Assembly (NCBI GenBank): GCA_029240015.1
Contig: JARBTU010000097.1
Span: 1 to 6,594 of the forward strand
DNA: 6,594 bases
Reading direction: 5' to 3'
From: Oscillospiraceae bacterium
GTDB taxonomy: Bacteria; Bacillota; Clostridia; Oscillospirales; Ruminococcaceae
Position numbers and translations under genes: made by a program. Below the pieces are notes generated by a model. It was not told the DNA's origin and did not search any database. It worked only from the letters and a program-made list of their open reading frames with translations. This document shows, one piece after another, positions 1 to 5,648 of this stretch; within the stretch, counting starts at the first letter, position 1; the number at the start of each line of letters is the position of its first letter.

Positions 1-168
1 AGTCAAATGGGACATTATGCAGTGGGGTTGTTGACACAAGGAATCGGAAACCGTGTTGTGGGGCTTAAAGACAACAAAGTTGTTGATTATGACATTCAGG
101 AGGCCCTAAGAATGACCAAGCCGTTTGAGGATGAATTGTACGAAGTGGCTCACGACATCAGCTTCTAA
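1..168 (+). CDS. pfkA: 6-phosphofructokinase, C-terminal fragment (5' end outside window)
   Basis: The frame is open from base 1 and ends in TAA at 166-168, giving 55 residues that begin SQMGHYAVGLLTQG and end in AHDISF. The pattern (S-x-MG-x-x-AV-x-LL-x-x-G, then a short VVG-x-x-x-x-x-VVDYDI-x-EA segment and a helical tail) is the carboxyl end of bacterial ATP-dependent 6-phosphofructokinase. This enzyme phosphorylates fructose 6-phosphate to fructose 1,6-bisphosphate, the committed step of cytosolic glycolysis. The family is usually about 320 residues long, so roughly 265 residues lie to the left. No catalytic residue is visible in this fragment, so activity cannot be judged. The gene ends 22 bases before a strong hairpin, which makes it the last gene of its transcript. 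The family call comes from recognising this tail; the exact PFK subtype is inferred. Confidence 0.88.
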   Translation, partial: SQMGHYAVGLLTQGIGNRVVGLKDNKVVDYDIQEALRMTKPFEDELYEVAHDISF

Positions 169-190
169 AAATCTTGATCAAATAAAAAAT

Positions 191-234
191 ATATAATAAA
201 AACCTCTCATGAAATTGAGAGGTTTTTATTATAT
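191..234 (+). terminator. Rho-independent terminator after pfkA
   Basis: Bases 191-209 and 216-234 form a perfect 19-bp inverted repeat around a 6-base loop (TGAAAT). The inner part is ACCTCTCA/TGAGAGGT. The outer part is A-rich on the left and TTTTTATTATAT on the right, so in RNA the GC-bearing stem is followed by a U-rich run. It lies 22 bases past the pfkA stop and 67 bases before asnS. Because the outer arms are A-run/T-run, it could also work on the minus strand. Confidence 0.88.
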
Positions 235-244
235 GGCATATACT
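215..244 (+). promoter_or_regulatory. Candidate promoter for asnS
   Basis: TTGAGA (215-220) and TATACT (239-244) are separated by 18 bases. Each hexamer is 5/6 to the sigma-A consensus. Transcription would start near 251, leaving a leader of about 50 bases before the asnS start. The -35 lies inside the descending arm of the pfkA terminator, so the two elements overlap. It is the best pair visible in the short gap, but only a pattern match. Confidence 0.45.
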
Positions 245-301
245 ATAAATATCGGGAGACTATTTTGGTCGAGCAGAATTTAAAAGAACGGGGAATTTTT
301 T

Positions 302-1696
302 ATGGAAAGAATGCAGATTTCGTCTTTGTATAATGAGTTTAAAAATCATAACGGATCACAAGTAACTGTCTGCGGATGGGTGAAAACGATCAGAGATTCC
401 AAATCTCTTGGCTTTATAGAGCTGAATGACGGAAGCAGTTTTAAAAATTTGCAGATCGTATTCGAAGATTCTGTTATCAGCAATTTTAAAGAGGTTGCAA
501 AATACAATGTCGGCTCCTCAATTATTATAAAAGGAACTGTTGTTTTGACCCCAGATGCCAAACAGCCTTTTGAGATTCACGCCCAAGAAATTACTTTGGA
601 AGGCGCGTCTACTTCGGACTATCCCTTACAGAAGAAGAGACATTCTATTGAATTTTTACGTTCTATTGCTCACTTAAGACCCCGTACAAACACTTTGAGT
701 GCAGTTTTTCGGGTTCGTTCTGTGGCAGCCTATGCAATCCACAAGTTTTTTAACGAGAATAACTTTGTTTATGTACACACGCCAATCATTACTGCAAGCG
801 ACTGCGAAGGCGCTGGGGAAATGTTCCGTGTCTCTGTTCTGGATACTGAAAATCCACCCAAACAACAAGATGGAAAAATCGACTATAGCCAAGATTTTTT
901 TGGAAAGCAAACCGGTCTTACAGTTTCCGGACAGCTTGAGGGAGAATGTATGGCAATGGCATTTGGAAAGATTTACACTTTCGGACCAACATTTCGTGCA
1001 GAGAAGTCAAATACAGCCCGCCATGCGGCAGAATTTTGGATGATTGAGCCCGAGATTGCTTTTGCCGACCTTGAAGACGATATGGAACTGGCAAAACATA
1101 TGATAAAATTTGTTCTTGCCTATGTTTTAGAAAAATGCCCTGATGAAATGACTTTTTTTAATCAATTTTTTGACAAAGGGCTGATTGAGCGGTTACAGGA
1201 TATTATCGAATCGGACTTTTCAAAAGTCACTTATACCGAGGCAGTTAAAATACTGGAGCAACATAAAGACCAATTTGAATATCCTGTTTTTTGGGGCTGT
1301 GATTTGCAAACTGAGCATGAGAGATTTTTAACAGAGCAAATCTTTAAAAAGCCGTTATTTGTAACAGATTATCCGAAAGAAATTAAAGCGTTCTATATGC
1401 GGCTTAACGATGATCAAAAAACTGTTGCTGCAATGGATCTTCTCGTTCCGGGCGTAGGCGAAATCATAGGAGGGAGCCAGCGTGAAGAGCGGCTGGATAT
1501 TCTAACTGAAAGAATGAAGGAGATGGACCTCAATTCAGACAATTATTCATGGTATCTGGATTTGCGCCGATATGGCGGAACCCGCCACTGTGGATTTGGG
1601 CTCGGTTTTGAACGGTTGCTGATGTATATCACAGGGATATCCAACATTCGTGATGTGATTCCTTTTCCAAGAACGACTGGCTCGGCAGAGTTTTAG
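302..1696 (+). CDS. asnS: Asparaginyl-tRNA synthetase
   Basis: Class IIb aminoacyl-tRNA synthetase that activates asparagine with ATP and charges tRNA-Asn in the cytosol. At 464 residues it matches the family (about 430-470). The N-terminal OB-fold anticodon-binding domain spans about residues 18-100 (VTVCGWVKTIRDSK, then GFIELNDGS). The catalytic domain starts near 120. The motif 1 region is around HTPIITASDCEGAGEMF (159-175), motif 2 is FGPTFRAEKSNTARHAAEFW (227-246), and motif 3 is GFGLGFERLLMYITG (431-445) just before the conserved tail RDVIPFPRTTGSAEF. The TFRAE-SNT-RH form and the GGSQREERLDIL segment (390-401) fit AsnRS rather than AspRS or LysRS. The ATG at 302 has GGGGAA six bases upstream; the ATG at 311 lacks a well-spaced site. 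Many Firmicute synthetase genes carry a T-box leader, but the gap here is too short for one. No break or missing motif is seen. Confidence 0.97.
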   Translation: MERMQISSLYNEFKNHNGSQVTVCGWVKTIRDSKSLGFIELNDGSSFKNLQIVFEDSVISNFKEVAKYNVGSSIIIKGTVVLTPDAKQPFEIHAQEITLEGASTSDYPLQKKRHSIEFLRSIAHLRPRTNTLSAVFRVRSVAAYAIHKFFNENNFVYVHTPIITASDCEGAGEMFRVSVLDTENPPKQQDGKIDYSQDFFGKQTGLTVSGQLEGECMAMAFGKIYTFGPTFRAEKSNTARHAAEFWMIEPEIAFADLEDDMELAKHMIKFVLAYVLEKCPDEMTFFNQFFDKGLIERLQDIIESDFSKVTYTEAVKILEQHKDQFEYPVFWGCDLQTEHERFLTEQIFKKPLFVTDYPKEIKAFYMRLNDDQKTVAAMDLLVPGVGEIIGGSQREERLDILTERMKEMDLNSDNYSWYLDLRRYGGTRHCGFGLGFERLLMYITGISNIRDVIPFPRTTGSAEF

Positions 1697-1796
1697 TATC
1701 AGCTTTCCTGTTGCCGTAAATGTATGTGTTATTGTGTGGAATGCGCCACTTTAAACAACTTCTGTTTTAAGCTTGTCCAAAAATTTGTAACTTATT

Positions 1797-1828
1797 TTTT
1801 GCAGGAATTGAAATTAAATCTTGCAAAA
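1797..1828. repeat. Imperfect inverted repeat overlapping the candidate -35 elements
   Basis: The arms TTTTGCAGGA (1797-1806) and TCTTGCAAAA (1819-1828) are complementary over 10 positions, with one G-T pair, around a 12-base centre. The repeat covers both candidate -35 hexamers upstream of the aminotransferase gene. As DNA it could be an operator half-site pair; as RNA it is a weak stem with no U-run, so it is not a convincing terminator. No regulator is identified. Confidence 0.35.
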
Positions 1829-1849
1829 TTACATAATTTATAGTAAAAT
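1808..1849 (+). promoter_or_regulatory. Candidate promoter(s) for the aminotransferase gene
   Basis: Two overlapping sigma-A-like pairs are visible. The first is TTGAAA (1808-1813), 18 bases, CATAAT (1832-1837). The second is TTGCAA (1821-1826), 17 bases, TAAAAT (1844-1849). The first has 5/6 matches in each hexamer; the second has the ideal spacing but a 4/6 -35. Starts would fall near 1844 or 1856, giving leaders of about 75-90 bases. Which one is used cannot be decided from sequence. Confidence 0.5.
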
Positions 1850-1932
1850 AATGAAAGTGTCCCTTAAAATATAAATAAATAACGTTGCTTTGTTCATTCA
1901 TTGAATATCGGTGCAACAATCGGAGGTAACTT

Positions 1933-3216
1933 ATGGCTTCTTTGAATCAAATGTCATCTTTGGAACTCAAAAATCTTAAAGATGAGCTGTTAAAAAAATA
2001 CGATGAATTTAAAGGCAGGAACCTGAAATTAGATATGTCCCGCGGAAAACCGAGTGTAAGCCAACTGGATTTATCGGTGGGCATGATGGACTGTTTGACA
2101 TCCAAGGATGACTTTAAAACCGCAGATGGAACTGATGCGAGGAACTATGCGATTTTTGATGGCATTTCTGAAGCAAAAAAGCTCTTTGCTGATATTCTTG
2201 GGGTTTCTTCGTCCGAAATCATCGTTGGCGGAAATTCAAGCCTAAACTTAATGTATGATACAGTTCAAAGAGCGCTGCAGTTCGGCGTAGCTGGTTCCGA
2301 ATGTCCTTGGAACAAGCTGGATAAAGTTAAATTTTTATGTCCTTCTCCGGGGTATGACAGGCATTTCGCGATATGTGAACTGTTTGGGATTGAAATGATT
2401 ACTGTTCCCATGACCGAATCCGGTCCTGACATGGATGTGGTGGAAGAACTTGTTGCTTCCGACGAGCAGATAAAAGGTATCTGGTGTGTTCCTATGTACT
2501 CCAATCCGGATGGAATTACATATTCTGATGATACGGTTAAAAGATTTGCAGCACTAAAATCGGCAGCAGCAGATTTTAGGATTTTTTGGGATAATGCTTA
2601 TTGTGTGCACCATTTGAGCGACGATCAGGATCATCTTTTAAATCTTATGGATGAGTGCAAAAAGGTTGGAACACAAGACAGGGTGTTTATGTTTGCTTCC
2701 ACTTCAAAAGTGAGTTTTGCAGGGGCGGGTGTTGCCGCGCTTGCTGCAAGTGAAAATAATCTTGCCTTCATCAAAAAGCAGCTTTCAATTCAAACGATAG
2801 GGCATGATAAAGTAAACCAGTTAAGACATATGAGGTTTTTTAAAGACCTTGAATATCTAAAAAATCACATGGAAAAACATGCTGAAATCATTAAACCTAA
2901 ATTTGATATGGTTCTTACATGGCTGAATAAAGAAATTGCTCCTTTGGAGATTGCCAGTTGGAAAAATCCAAAGGGTGGATACTTTGTATCGGTCAACACT
3001 TTAGAGGGTTGCGCTAAAAGAACAGTTGAGCTTTGTAAACAAGCCGGCGTGGTGCTCACTCCTGCGGGAGCCACATTCCCATACGGAAATGACCCTCAGG
3101 ACAGCAATATCCGAATTGCACCAACATTCCCTCCTGTAAGCGAGCTTGATCTTGCGATGGAACTATTTTGTTTATGTATCAAAATAGCCAGTGTGGAAAA
3201 ACTTTTAAATCAATAA
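1933..3216 (+). CDS. PLP-dependent aspartate aminotransferase, subgroup Ic (MocR-like aminotransferase family)
   Basis: Fold type I pyridoxal-phosphate aminotransferase of 427 residues. Visible landmarks in order: LDMSRGKPS (33-41) in the N-terminal substrate-gating segment; GGNSSLNLMYD (99-109), the cofactor-phosphate loop; CPSPGYDRHF (136-145), with the tyrosine that stacks over PLP; MYSNPDGITYS (188-198), the Asn-Pro motif; DNAYCVHHL (220-228), whose Asp contacts the pyridine nitrogen; STSKVSFAGAG (256-266), with Lys259 as the likely Schiff-base lysine; and SNIRIAP (391-397), whose Arg394 should bind the substrate alpha-carboxylate. The SRGKP/CPSPGYDRHF/STSKVSFAG set is what I associate with the family often labelled alanine-glyoxylate aminotransferase or MocR-like, whose studied members, such as AspT of Corynebacterium glutamicum, are aspartate aminotransferases. 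The expected reaction is aspartate + 2-oxoglutarate to oxaloacetate + glutamate in the cytosol. GGAGG six bases before the ATG fixes the start. It differs from the AspB-type enzymes usual in Bacillus. Family is confident; substrate is inferred. Confidence 0.88.
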   Translation: MASLNQMSSLELKNLKDELLKKYDEFKGRNLKLDMSRGKPSVSQLDLSVGMMDCLTSKDDFKTADGTDARNYAIFDGISEAKKLFADILGVSSSEIIVGGNSSLNLMYDTVQRALQFGVAGSECPWNKLDKVKFLCPSPGYDRHFAICELFGIEMITVPMTESGPDMDVVEELVASDEQIKGIWCVPMYSNPDGITYSDDTVKRFAALKSAAADFRIFWDNAYCVHHLSDDQDHLLNLMDECKKVGTQDRVFMFASTSKVSFAGAGVAALAASENNLAFIKKQLSIQTIGHDKVNQLRHMRFFKDLEYLKNHMEKHAEIIKPKFDMVLTWLNKEIAPLEIASWKNPKGGYFVSVNTLEGCAKRTVELCKQAGVVLTPAGATFPYGNDPQDSNIRIAPTFPPVSELDLAMELFCLCIKIASVEKLLNQ

Positions 3217-3248
3217 AATGAAGTTTTAATGAACTGAATATTATATAA

Positions 3249-3292
3249 AAACCAAAAGAGCGTGCCGTTTTTACGGCACGCTCTTTTGGTTT
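3249..3292. terminator. Bidirectional terminator between convergent aminotransferase and typA genes
   Basis: Bases 3249-3268 and 3273-3292 form a perfect 20-bp inverted repeat with a TTTT loop and a GC-rich core (GAGCGTGCCGT). It starts 32 bases after the aminotransferase stop and lies 22 bases beyond the typA stop on the other strand. On the minus strand the stem ends in GGTTT and runs into TTTATATAA, a good U-run for typA. On the plus strand the run is shorter (GGTTTAAC), so termination there depends more on the stem. Confidence 0.9.
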
Positions 3293-3314
3293 AACATGTA
3301 TCAAATCGGCAATT

Positions 3315-5132
3315 TTATTTAATCGCCTTGGCTTTCATACGTAGATTATTATTCAATATGCGCTTTCTTAAACGAAAGCTTTCAGGAGTTACTTCAAGTA
3401 ATTCGTCTTCATTCATGAATTCAAGTGCCTCTTCAAGGCTGAGTCTTCTAGGAGGAACAAGTCTTAACGCGTCATCGCTTCCAGATGCACGAGTATTGGT
3501 CATTTGCTTTCTCTTGCAGACATTGACAGCTAAATCTTCTTGTTTTGGAGAGCAGCCGACAACCATTCCCTCATATACAGGGGTTCCTGCCGATATGAAC
3601 AAAGTCCCTCGTTCCTGTGCATTATAAAGCCCGTATGTTACAGCCTCCCCCGTTTCAAAGGCAATCAATGAGCCAACTTGTCTTCTTGAGATTTCCCCTT
3701 TATACAGTTGATAGCTATCAAACACAGCGTTTAAAATTCCCTCTCCGCGAGTATCGGTTAAAAATTCACTTCTATATCCAAAAAGTCCTCTTGAAGGAAT
3801 AATGTATTCAATTCTCATGCGGGAGCCTTGCGGTGCCATGTGAACAAGCTCGGCTTTCCTGATTCCCATTTTCTCCATTACAGCACCAACACTTTCTTCA
3901 GGAACATCGATCAGAAGTCTTTCCATCGGTTCATGAAGCTTGCCGTCGATATGTCTGTATAAAACTCTTGGAGTGCTTACCGAGAATTCAAATCCTTCAC
4001 GACGCATTGTTTCTATCAAAATAGAAAGATGCATCTCTCCACGGCCCGAAACGATGAAGCTGTCTGTCGTTTCACCATCTTGAACCCTTAGGGAAACGTC
4101 TTTGAGCAATTCTCTATACAACCTATCGCGAATCTGCCTTGAAGTGACGAACTTTCCTTCTTTTCCTGCAAAAGGACCGTCGTTAACGGCGAAAGTCATC
4201 TCGACAGTCGGCTCACTGATTTTTACGAAAGGAAGCGGCTCCGGATTTGATGTCGTCGTAACAGTGTTACCAATGGTGATGTTTTCTATTCCGGAAAAAC
4301 AGATAATATCTCCGACTTGTGCGGATTCAACAGGAACCCTGATCAGTCCGTCAATTTGATAGATGTTCACAATCTTACCCTTATATGGGGTCATCTGAGC
4401 ATGATAATCACAGACCATAACCTCTTGATTTTGTGAGATAAAGCCGCGTTCTACCCGTCCTATCGAAATCCTGCCCACATAATCGTTATAGTCAATAGAA
4501 GAAACAAGAACTTGCAAATCGCCGTTCTCATCTCCTTGAGGGGCGGGAATGTAGTTCACAATGGTATCAAACAGTATGTTTAAATCTTCGCCTTCTACAT
4601 TAGGAGAGTCGGAAGCGGTTCCCGCTCTTCCTGAGCAGTAGATGATAGGGCTGTCGAGCTGTTCTTCACTTGCATCAAGGTCAAGAAGCAGTTCAAGTAC
4701 TTCGTCTCCAATTTCGTTTACACGAGCATCAGGACGGTCGATTTTATTCACAACTACAATGATACGATGTCCTAGTTCAAGCGCTTTTTGCAGAACAAAC
4801 CTGGTTTGAGGCATTGGACCTTCTGCTGCATCAACGAGCAAAAGCACGCCGTCCACCATTTTCAAAACACGTTCTACTTCGCCACCAAAATCAGCATGAC
4901 CCGGTGTATCAATAATGTTTATCTTTATGTCTTTATAATGCGCTGCAGTGTTTTTTGCAAGAATCGTGATGCCTCTTTCACGCTCCAGAGCGTTATTGTC
5001 CATCACTCTTTCTTCAACAACTTGATTCTCTCTATACACACCGCCTTGCTTCAAAAGCTCATCAACGAGTGTTGTTTTTCCGTGGTCAACGTGGGCAATA
5101 ATGGCAACATTTCTTAAATCATTTCTAATCAA
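3315..5132 (-). CDS. typA: Ribosome-binding GTPase TypA/BipA
   Basis: Translational GTPase of the EF-G/LepA class. It binds the ribosome and is tied in studied bacteria to stress and cold growth and to 50S assembly. The 605 residues match the family (about 600-615). The G domain shows G1 AHVDHGKT (13-20), switch I with RERGITI (51-57), G3 DTPGHADF (75-82), G4 NKID (129-132) and G5 region CSGRAG (166-171). A beta-barrel domain II follows (about 205-300). An EF-G-like domain with SGRGEMHLSILIETMRREG (362-380), a domain V-like fold starting near LHEPMERLLIDVPEE (399-413), and the TypA-specific C-terminal region (about 480-605, with RKQMTNTRASGSDDALRL at 541-558) complete it. All key residues are present. 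The start is TTG at 5132-5130: the N-terminus IRNDLRNVAIIAHVDHGKTT matches the usual TypA beginning, there is no ATG before the P-loop, and AAGGAG lies 10 bases upstream. It stands alone between its own promoter and terminator. Confidence 0.97.
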   Translation of the reverse strand: MIRNDLRNVAIIAHVDHGKTTLVDELLKQGGVYRENQVVEERVMDNNALERERGITILAKNTAAHYKDIKINIIDTPGHADFGGEVERVLKMVDGVLLLVDAAEGPMPQTRFVLQKALELGHRIIVVVNKIDRPDARVNEIGDEVLELLLDLDASEEQLDSPIIYCSGRAGTASDSPNVEGEDLNILFDTIVNYIPAPQGDENGDLQVLVSSIDYNDYVGRISIGRVERGFISQNQEVMVCDYHAQMTPYKGKIVNIYQIDGLIRVPVESAQVGDIICFSGIENITIGNTVTTTSNPEPLPFVKISEPTVEMTFAVNDGPFAGKEGKFVTSRQIRDRLYRELLKDVSLRVQDGETTDSFIVSGRGEMHLSILIETMRREGFEFSVSTPRVLYRHIDGKLHEPMERLLIDVPEESVGAVMEKMGIRKAELVHMAPQGSRMRIEYIIPSRGLFGYRSEFLTDTRGEGILNAVFDSYQLYKGEISRRQVGSLIAFETGEAVTYGLYNAQERGTLFISAGTPVYEGMVVGCSPKQEDLAVNVCKRKQMTNTRASGSDDALRLVPPRRLSLEEALEFMNEDELLEVTPESFRLRKRILNNNLRMKAKAIK

Positions 5133-5142
5133 TATTAAACTT

Positions 5143-5148
5143 CTCCTT
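5143..5148 (-). promoter_or_regulatory. Ribosome binding site deciding the TTG start of typA
   Basis: Read on the minus strand, AAGGAG (5148 to 5143) is followed by 10 bases and then TTG at 5132-5130. The spacing is slightly long but acceptable. No ATG or GTG in frame lies between this site and the GTPase P-loop, so the site and the conserved N-terminus together fix the TTG as the start. Confidence 0.75.
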
Positions 5149-5181
5149 CGGTAAACTAGACTATCTTCTAACTACAACTTT

Positions 5182-5198
5182 TGTCAATCTTCTTGACA
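5182..5198 (-). repeat. Inverted repeat in the typA leader
   Basis: TGTCAA (5182-5187) and TTGACA (5193-5198) are perfect inverted copies with a 5-base spacer. The repeat lies just downstream of the predicted typA transcription start and could fold in RNA as a 6-bp stem, or act in DNA as a small operator. There is no U-run, so it is not a terminator. The arms also happen to contain a consensus -35 hexamer. Confidence 0.45.
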
Positions 5199-5208
5199 CG
5201 CGAATTAA

Positions 5209-5217
5209 ATTATACCA
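5209..5217 (-). promoter_or_regulatory. Extended -10 promoter for typA
   Basis: On the minus strand TGGTATAAT (5217 to 5209) is a perfect -10 hexamer with the TGn extension. The -35 position about 17 bases upstream is only a T-run, which an extended -10 can tolerate. Transcription would start near 5202, giving a leader of about 70 bases. A second, weaker option on the same strand is TTGACA (5187-5182), 16 bases, GATAGT (5165-5160). Confidence 0.65.
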
Positions 5218-5318
5218 CAAAAACACAGATAAAAAAATAACATTTCTCACAAAAATCAGTCCTATTTTAGCATTCTGATAAACATATGGGATAATAAACA
5301 GGATTTTTAAACAAGTTA

Positions 5319-5352
5319 AAAGCTGATACTGTATGAAAACAGCATCAGCTTT
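5319..5352 (-). terminator. Rho-independent terminator of the ylbJ - small Cys-rich gene unit
   Basis: On the minus strand AAAGCTGATGCTGT (5352-5339) pairs with ACAGTATCAGCTTT (5332-5319) over 14 positions, with a 6-base loop. One pair is G-U in this direction. The 3' arm runs into TTTTAACTTGTTT. It lies 44 bases past the stop of the small Cys-rich gene. On the plus strand the same position becomes an A-C mismatch, which supports the minus direction. Confidence 0.75.
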
Positions 5353-5396
5353 GCGCAAGTTAAGTAATATAAGAGCTTTTAATCTTGAATTAAAGC

Positions 5397-5612
5397 TTAT
5401 AATTCAAATTGTTCCTTATCGTATTTTGGCAAAGCAGGGGTAGTTTTAGGAACCCTTTTTAAAGGCGCGTATAAAAATTTTCTGCAGCAAAAATATGGAG
5501 CAACAACGCCTTTTCTTTCACAAAGCACCATCTGCCCGTCTCTGGTTTTTTTTCCATGTTCACAATATTCGCAAGCAGGTTCGATGTGGTTCCCAAAAAG
5601 TTTTTTAGCCAT
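5397..5612 (-). CDS. Small cysteine-rich protein of unknown function (71 aa)
   Basis: A soluble, basic 71-residue protein with five cysteines: Cys14 and Cys17 in ACEYCEHG, Cys31 in VLCERKG, and Cys42-Cys43 in FCCRKF. A C-x2-C knuckle followed by C-x10-CC resembles a small zinc-ribbon or other metal-binding fold, but no named family is assigned. The rest is a basic stretch (RKFLYAPLKRVPK) and a short tail ending in an acidic patch. The frame opens at 5636, but the ATG at 5612 (MAKKLFGNH) is preferred because AAGGTGGGAG lies just before it, with GGGAG six bases away. It starts 36 bases after the ylbJ-like stop with no terminator between, so the two are probably co-transcribed, and it ends before a good hairpin. 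I recall similar short proteins in clostridial genomes, but this is memory, not a search. That it is a real gene is well supported; its function is unknown. Confidence 0.8.
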   Translation of the reverse strand: MAKKLFGNHIEPACEYCEHGKKTRDGQMVLCERKGVVAPYFCCRKFLYAPLKRVPKTTPALPKYDKEQFEL

Positions 5613-5618
5613 AAAAAG

Positions 5619-5628
5619 CTCCCACCTT
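5619..5628 (-). promoter_or_regulatory. Ribosome binding site deciding the start of the small Cys-rich gene
   Basis: On the minus strand AAGGTGGGAG (5628 to 5619) is followed by CTTTTT and ATG at 5612. The in-frame ATG at 5636 lies upstream of this site and has only AT-rich sequence before it, so the downstream ATG is the better start. Confidence 0.8.
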
Positions 5629-5648
5629 GCTATCATATGATTTAAATT

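Larger units (their letters stand above)
1697..1932. other. asnS - aminotransferase intergenic region (236 bases)
   Basis: This AT-rich gap contains no convincing gene and no hairpin with a U-run that would end asnS transcription. The strongest hairpin near the asnS end is only 4 bp (1736-1739/1746-1749). The right half holds promoter-like hexamers, an inverted repeat at 1797-1828, a short palindrome ATTCATTGAAT at 1896-1906, and a strong ribosome binding site GGAGG at 1922-1926. Read-through from asnS into the aminotransferase is therefore possible in addition to a dedicated promoter. Confidence 0.6.
5133..5396. other. Non-coding gap between typA and the small Cys-rich gene (264 bases)
   Basis: I see no supportable gene here. 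From right to left, along the minus-strand direction, it holds the terminator of the upstream unit (5319-5352), an AT-rich spacer, an extended -10 promoter (5209-5217), an inverted repeat (5182-5198) and the typA ribosome binding site. A 65-codon minus-strand frame at 5161-5358 runs through the hairpin and promoter. It lacks protein-like features and is treated as chance. Confidence 0.7.

Noticed and set aside
169..301. T-box riboswitch upstream of asnS
   Set aside because: Only 22 bases precede the hairpin and 67 follow it, far too short for a T-box leader, and no specifier-loop arrangement is seen.
699..1043. Second plus-strand frame of 114 codons inside asnS
   Set aside because: It overlaps the asnS catalytic domain in another frame, has no ribosome binding site or recognisable pattern, and asnS is clearly the real gene.
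1736..1749. Hairpin GTGG/CCAC after asnS as a terminator
   Set aside because: The stem is only 4 bp and is not followed by a T-run.
4788..5117. Plus-strand frame of 109 codons opposite typA
   Set aside because: Antisense shadow of the conserved GTPase domain, with no ribosome binding site and cysteine/phenylalanine-rich random-looking sequence.
5161..5358. Minus-strand 65-codon open frame between typA and the small Cys-rich gene
   Set aside because: It begins inside the terminator hairpin, runs across the typA promoter and leader repeat, has no ribosome binding site before its ATG and no recognisable protein pattern.
5613..5636. Longer form of the small Cys-rich protein starting at the ATG at 5636
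   Set aside because: The strong ribosome binding site lies between the two ATGs and serves the one at 5612; the eight extra residues would be encoded by the site itself.
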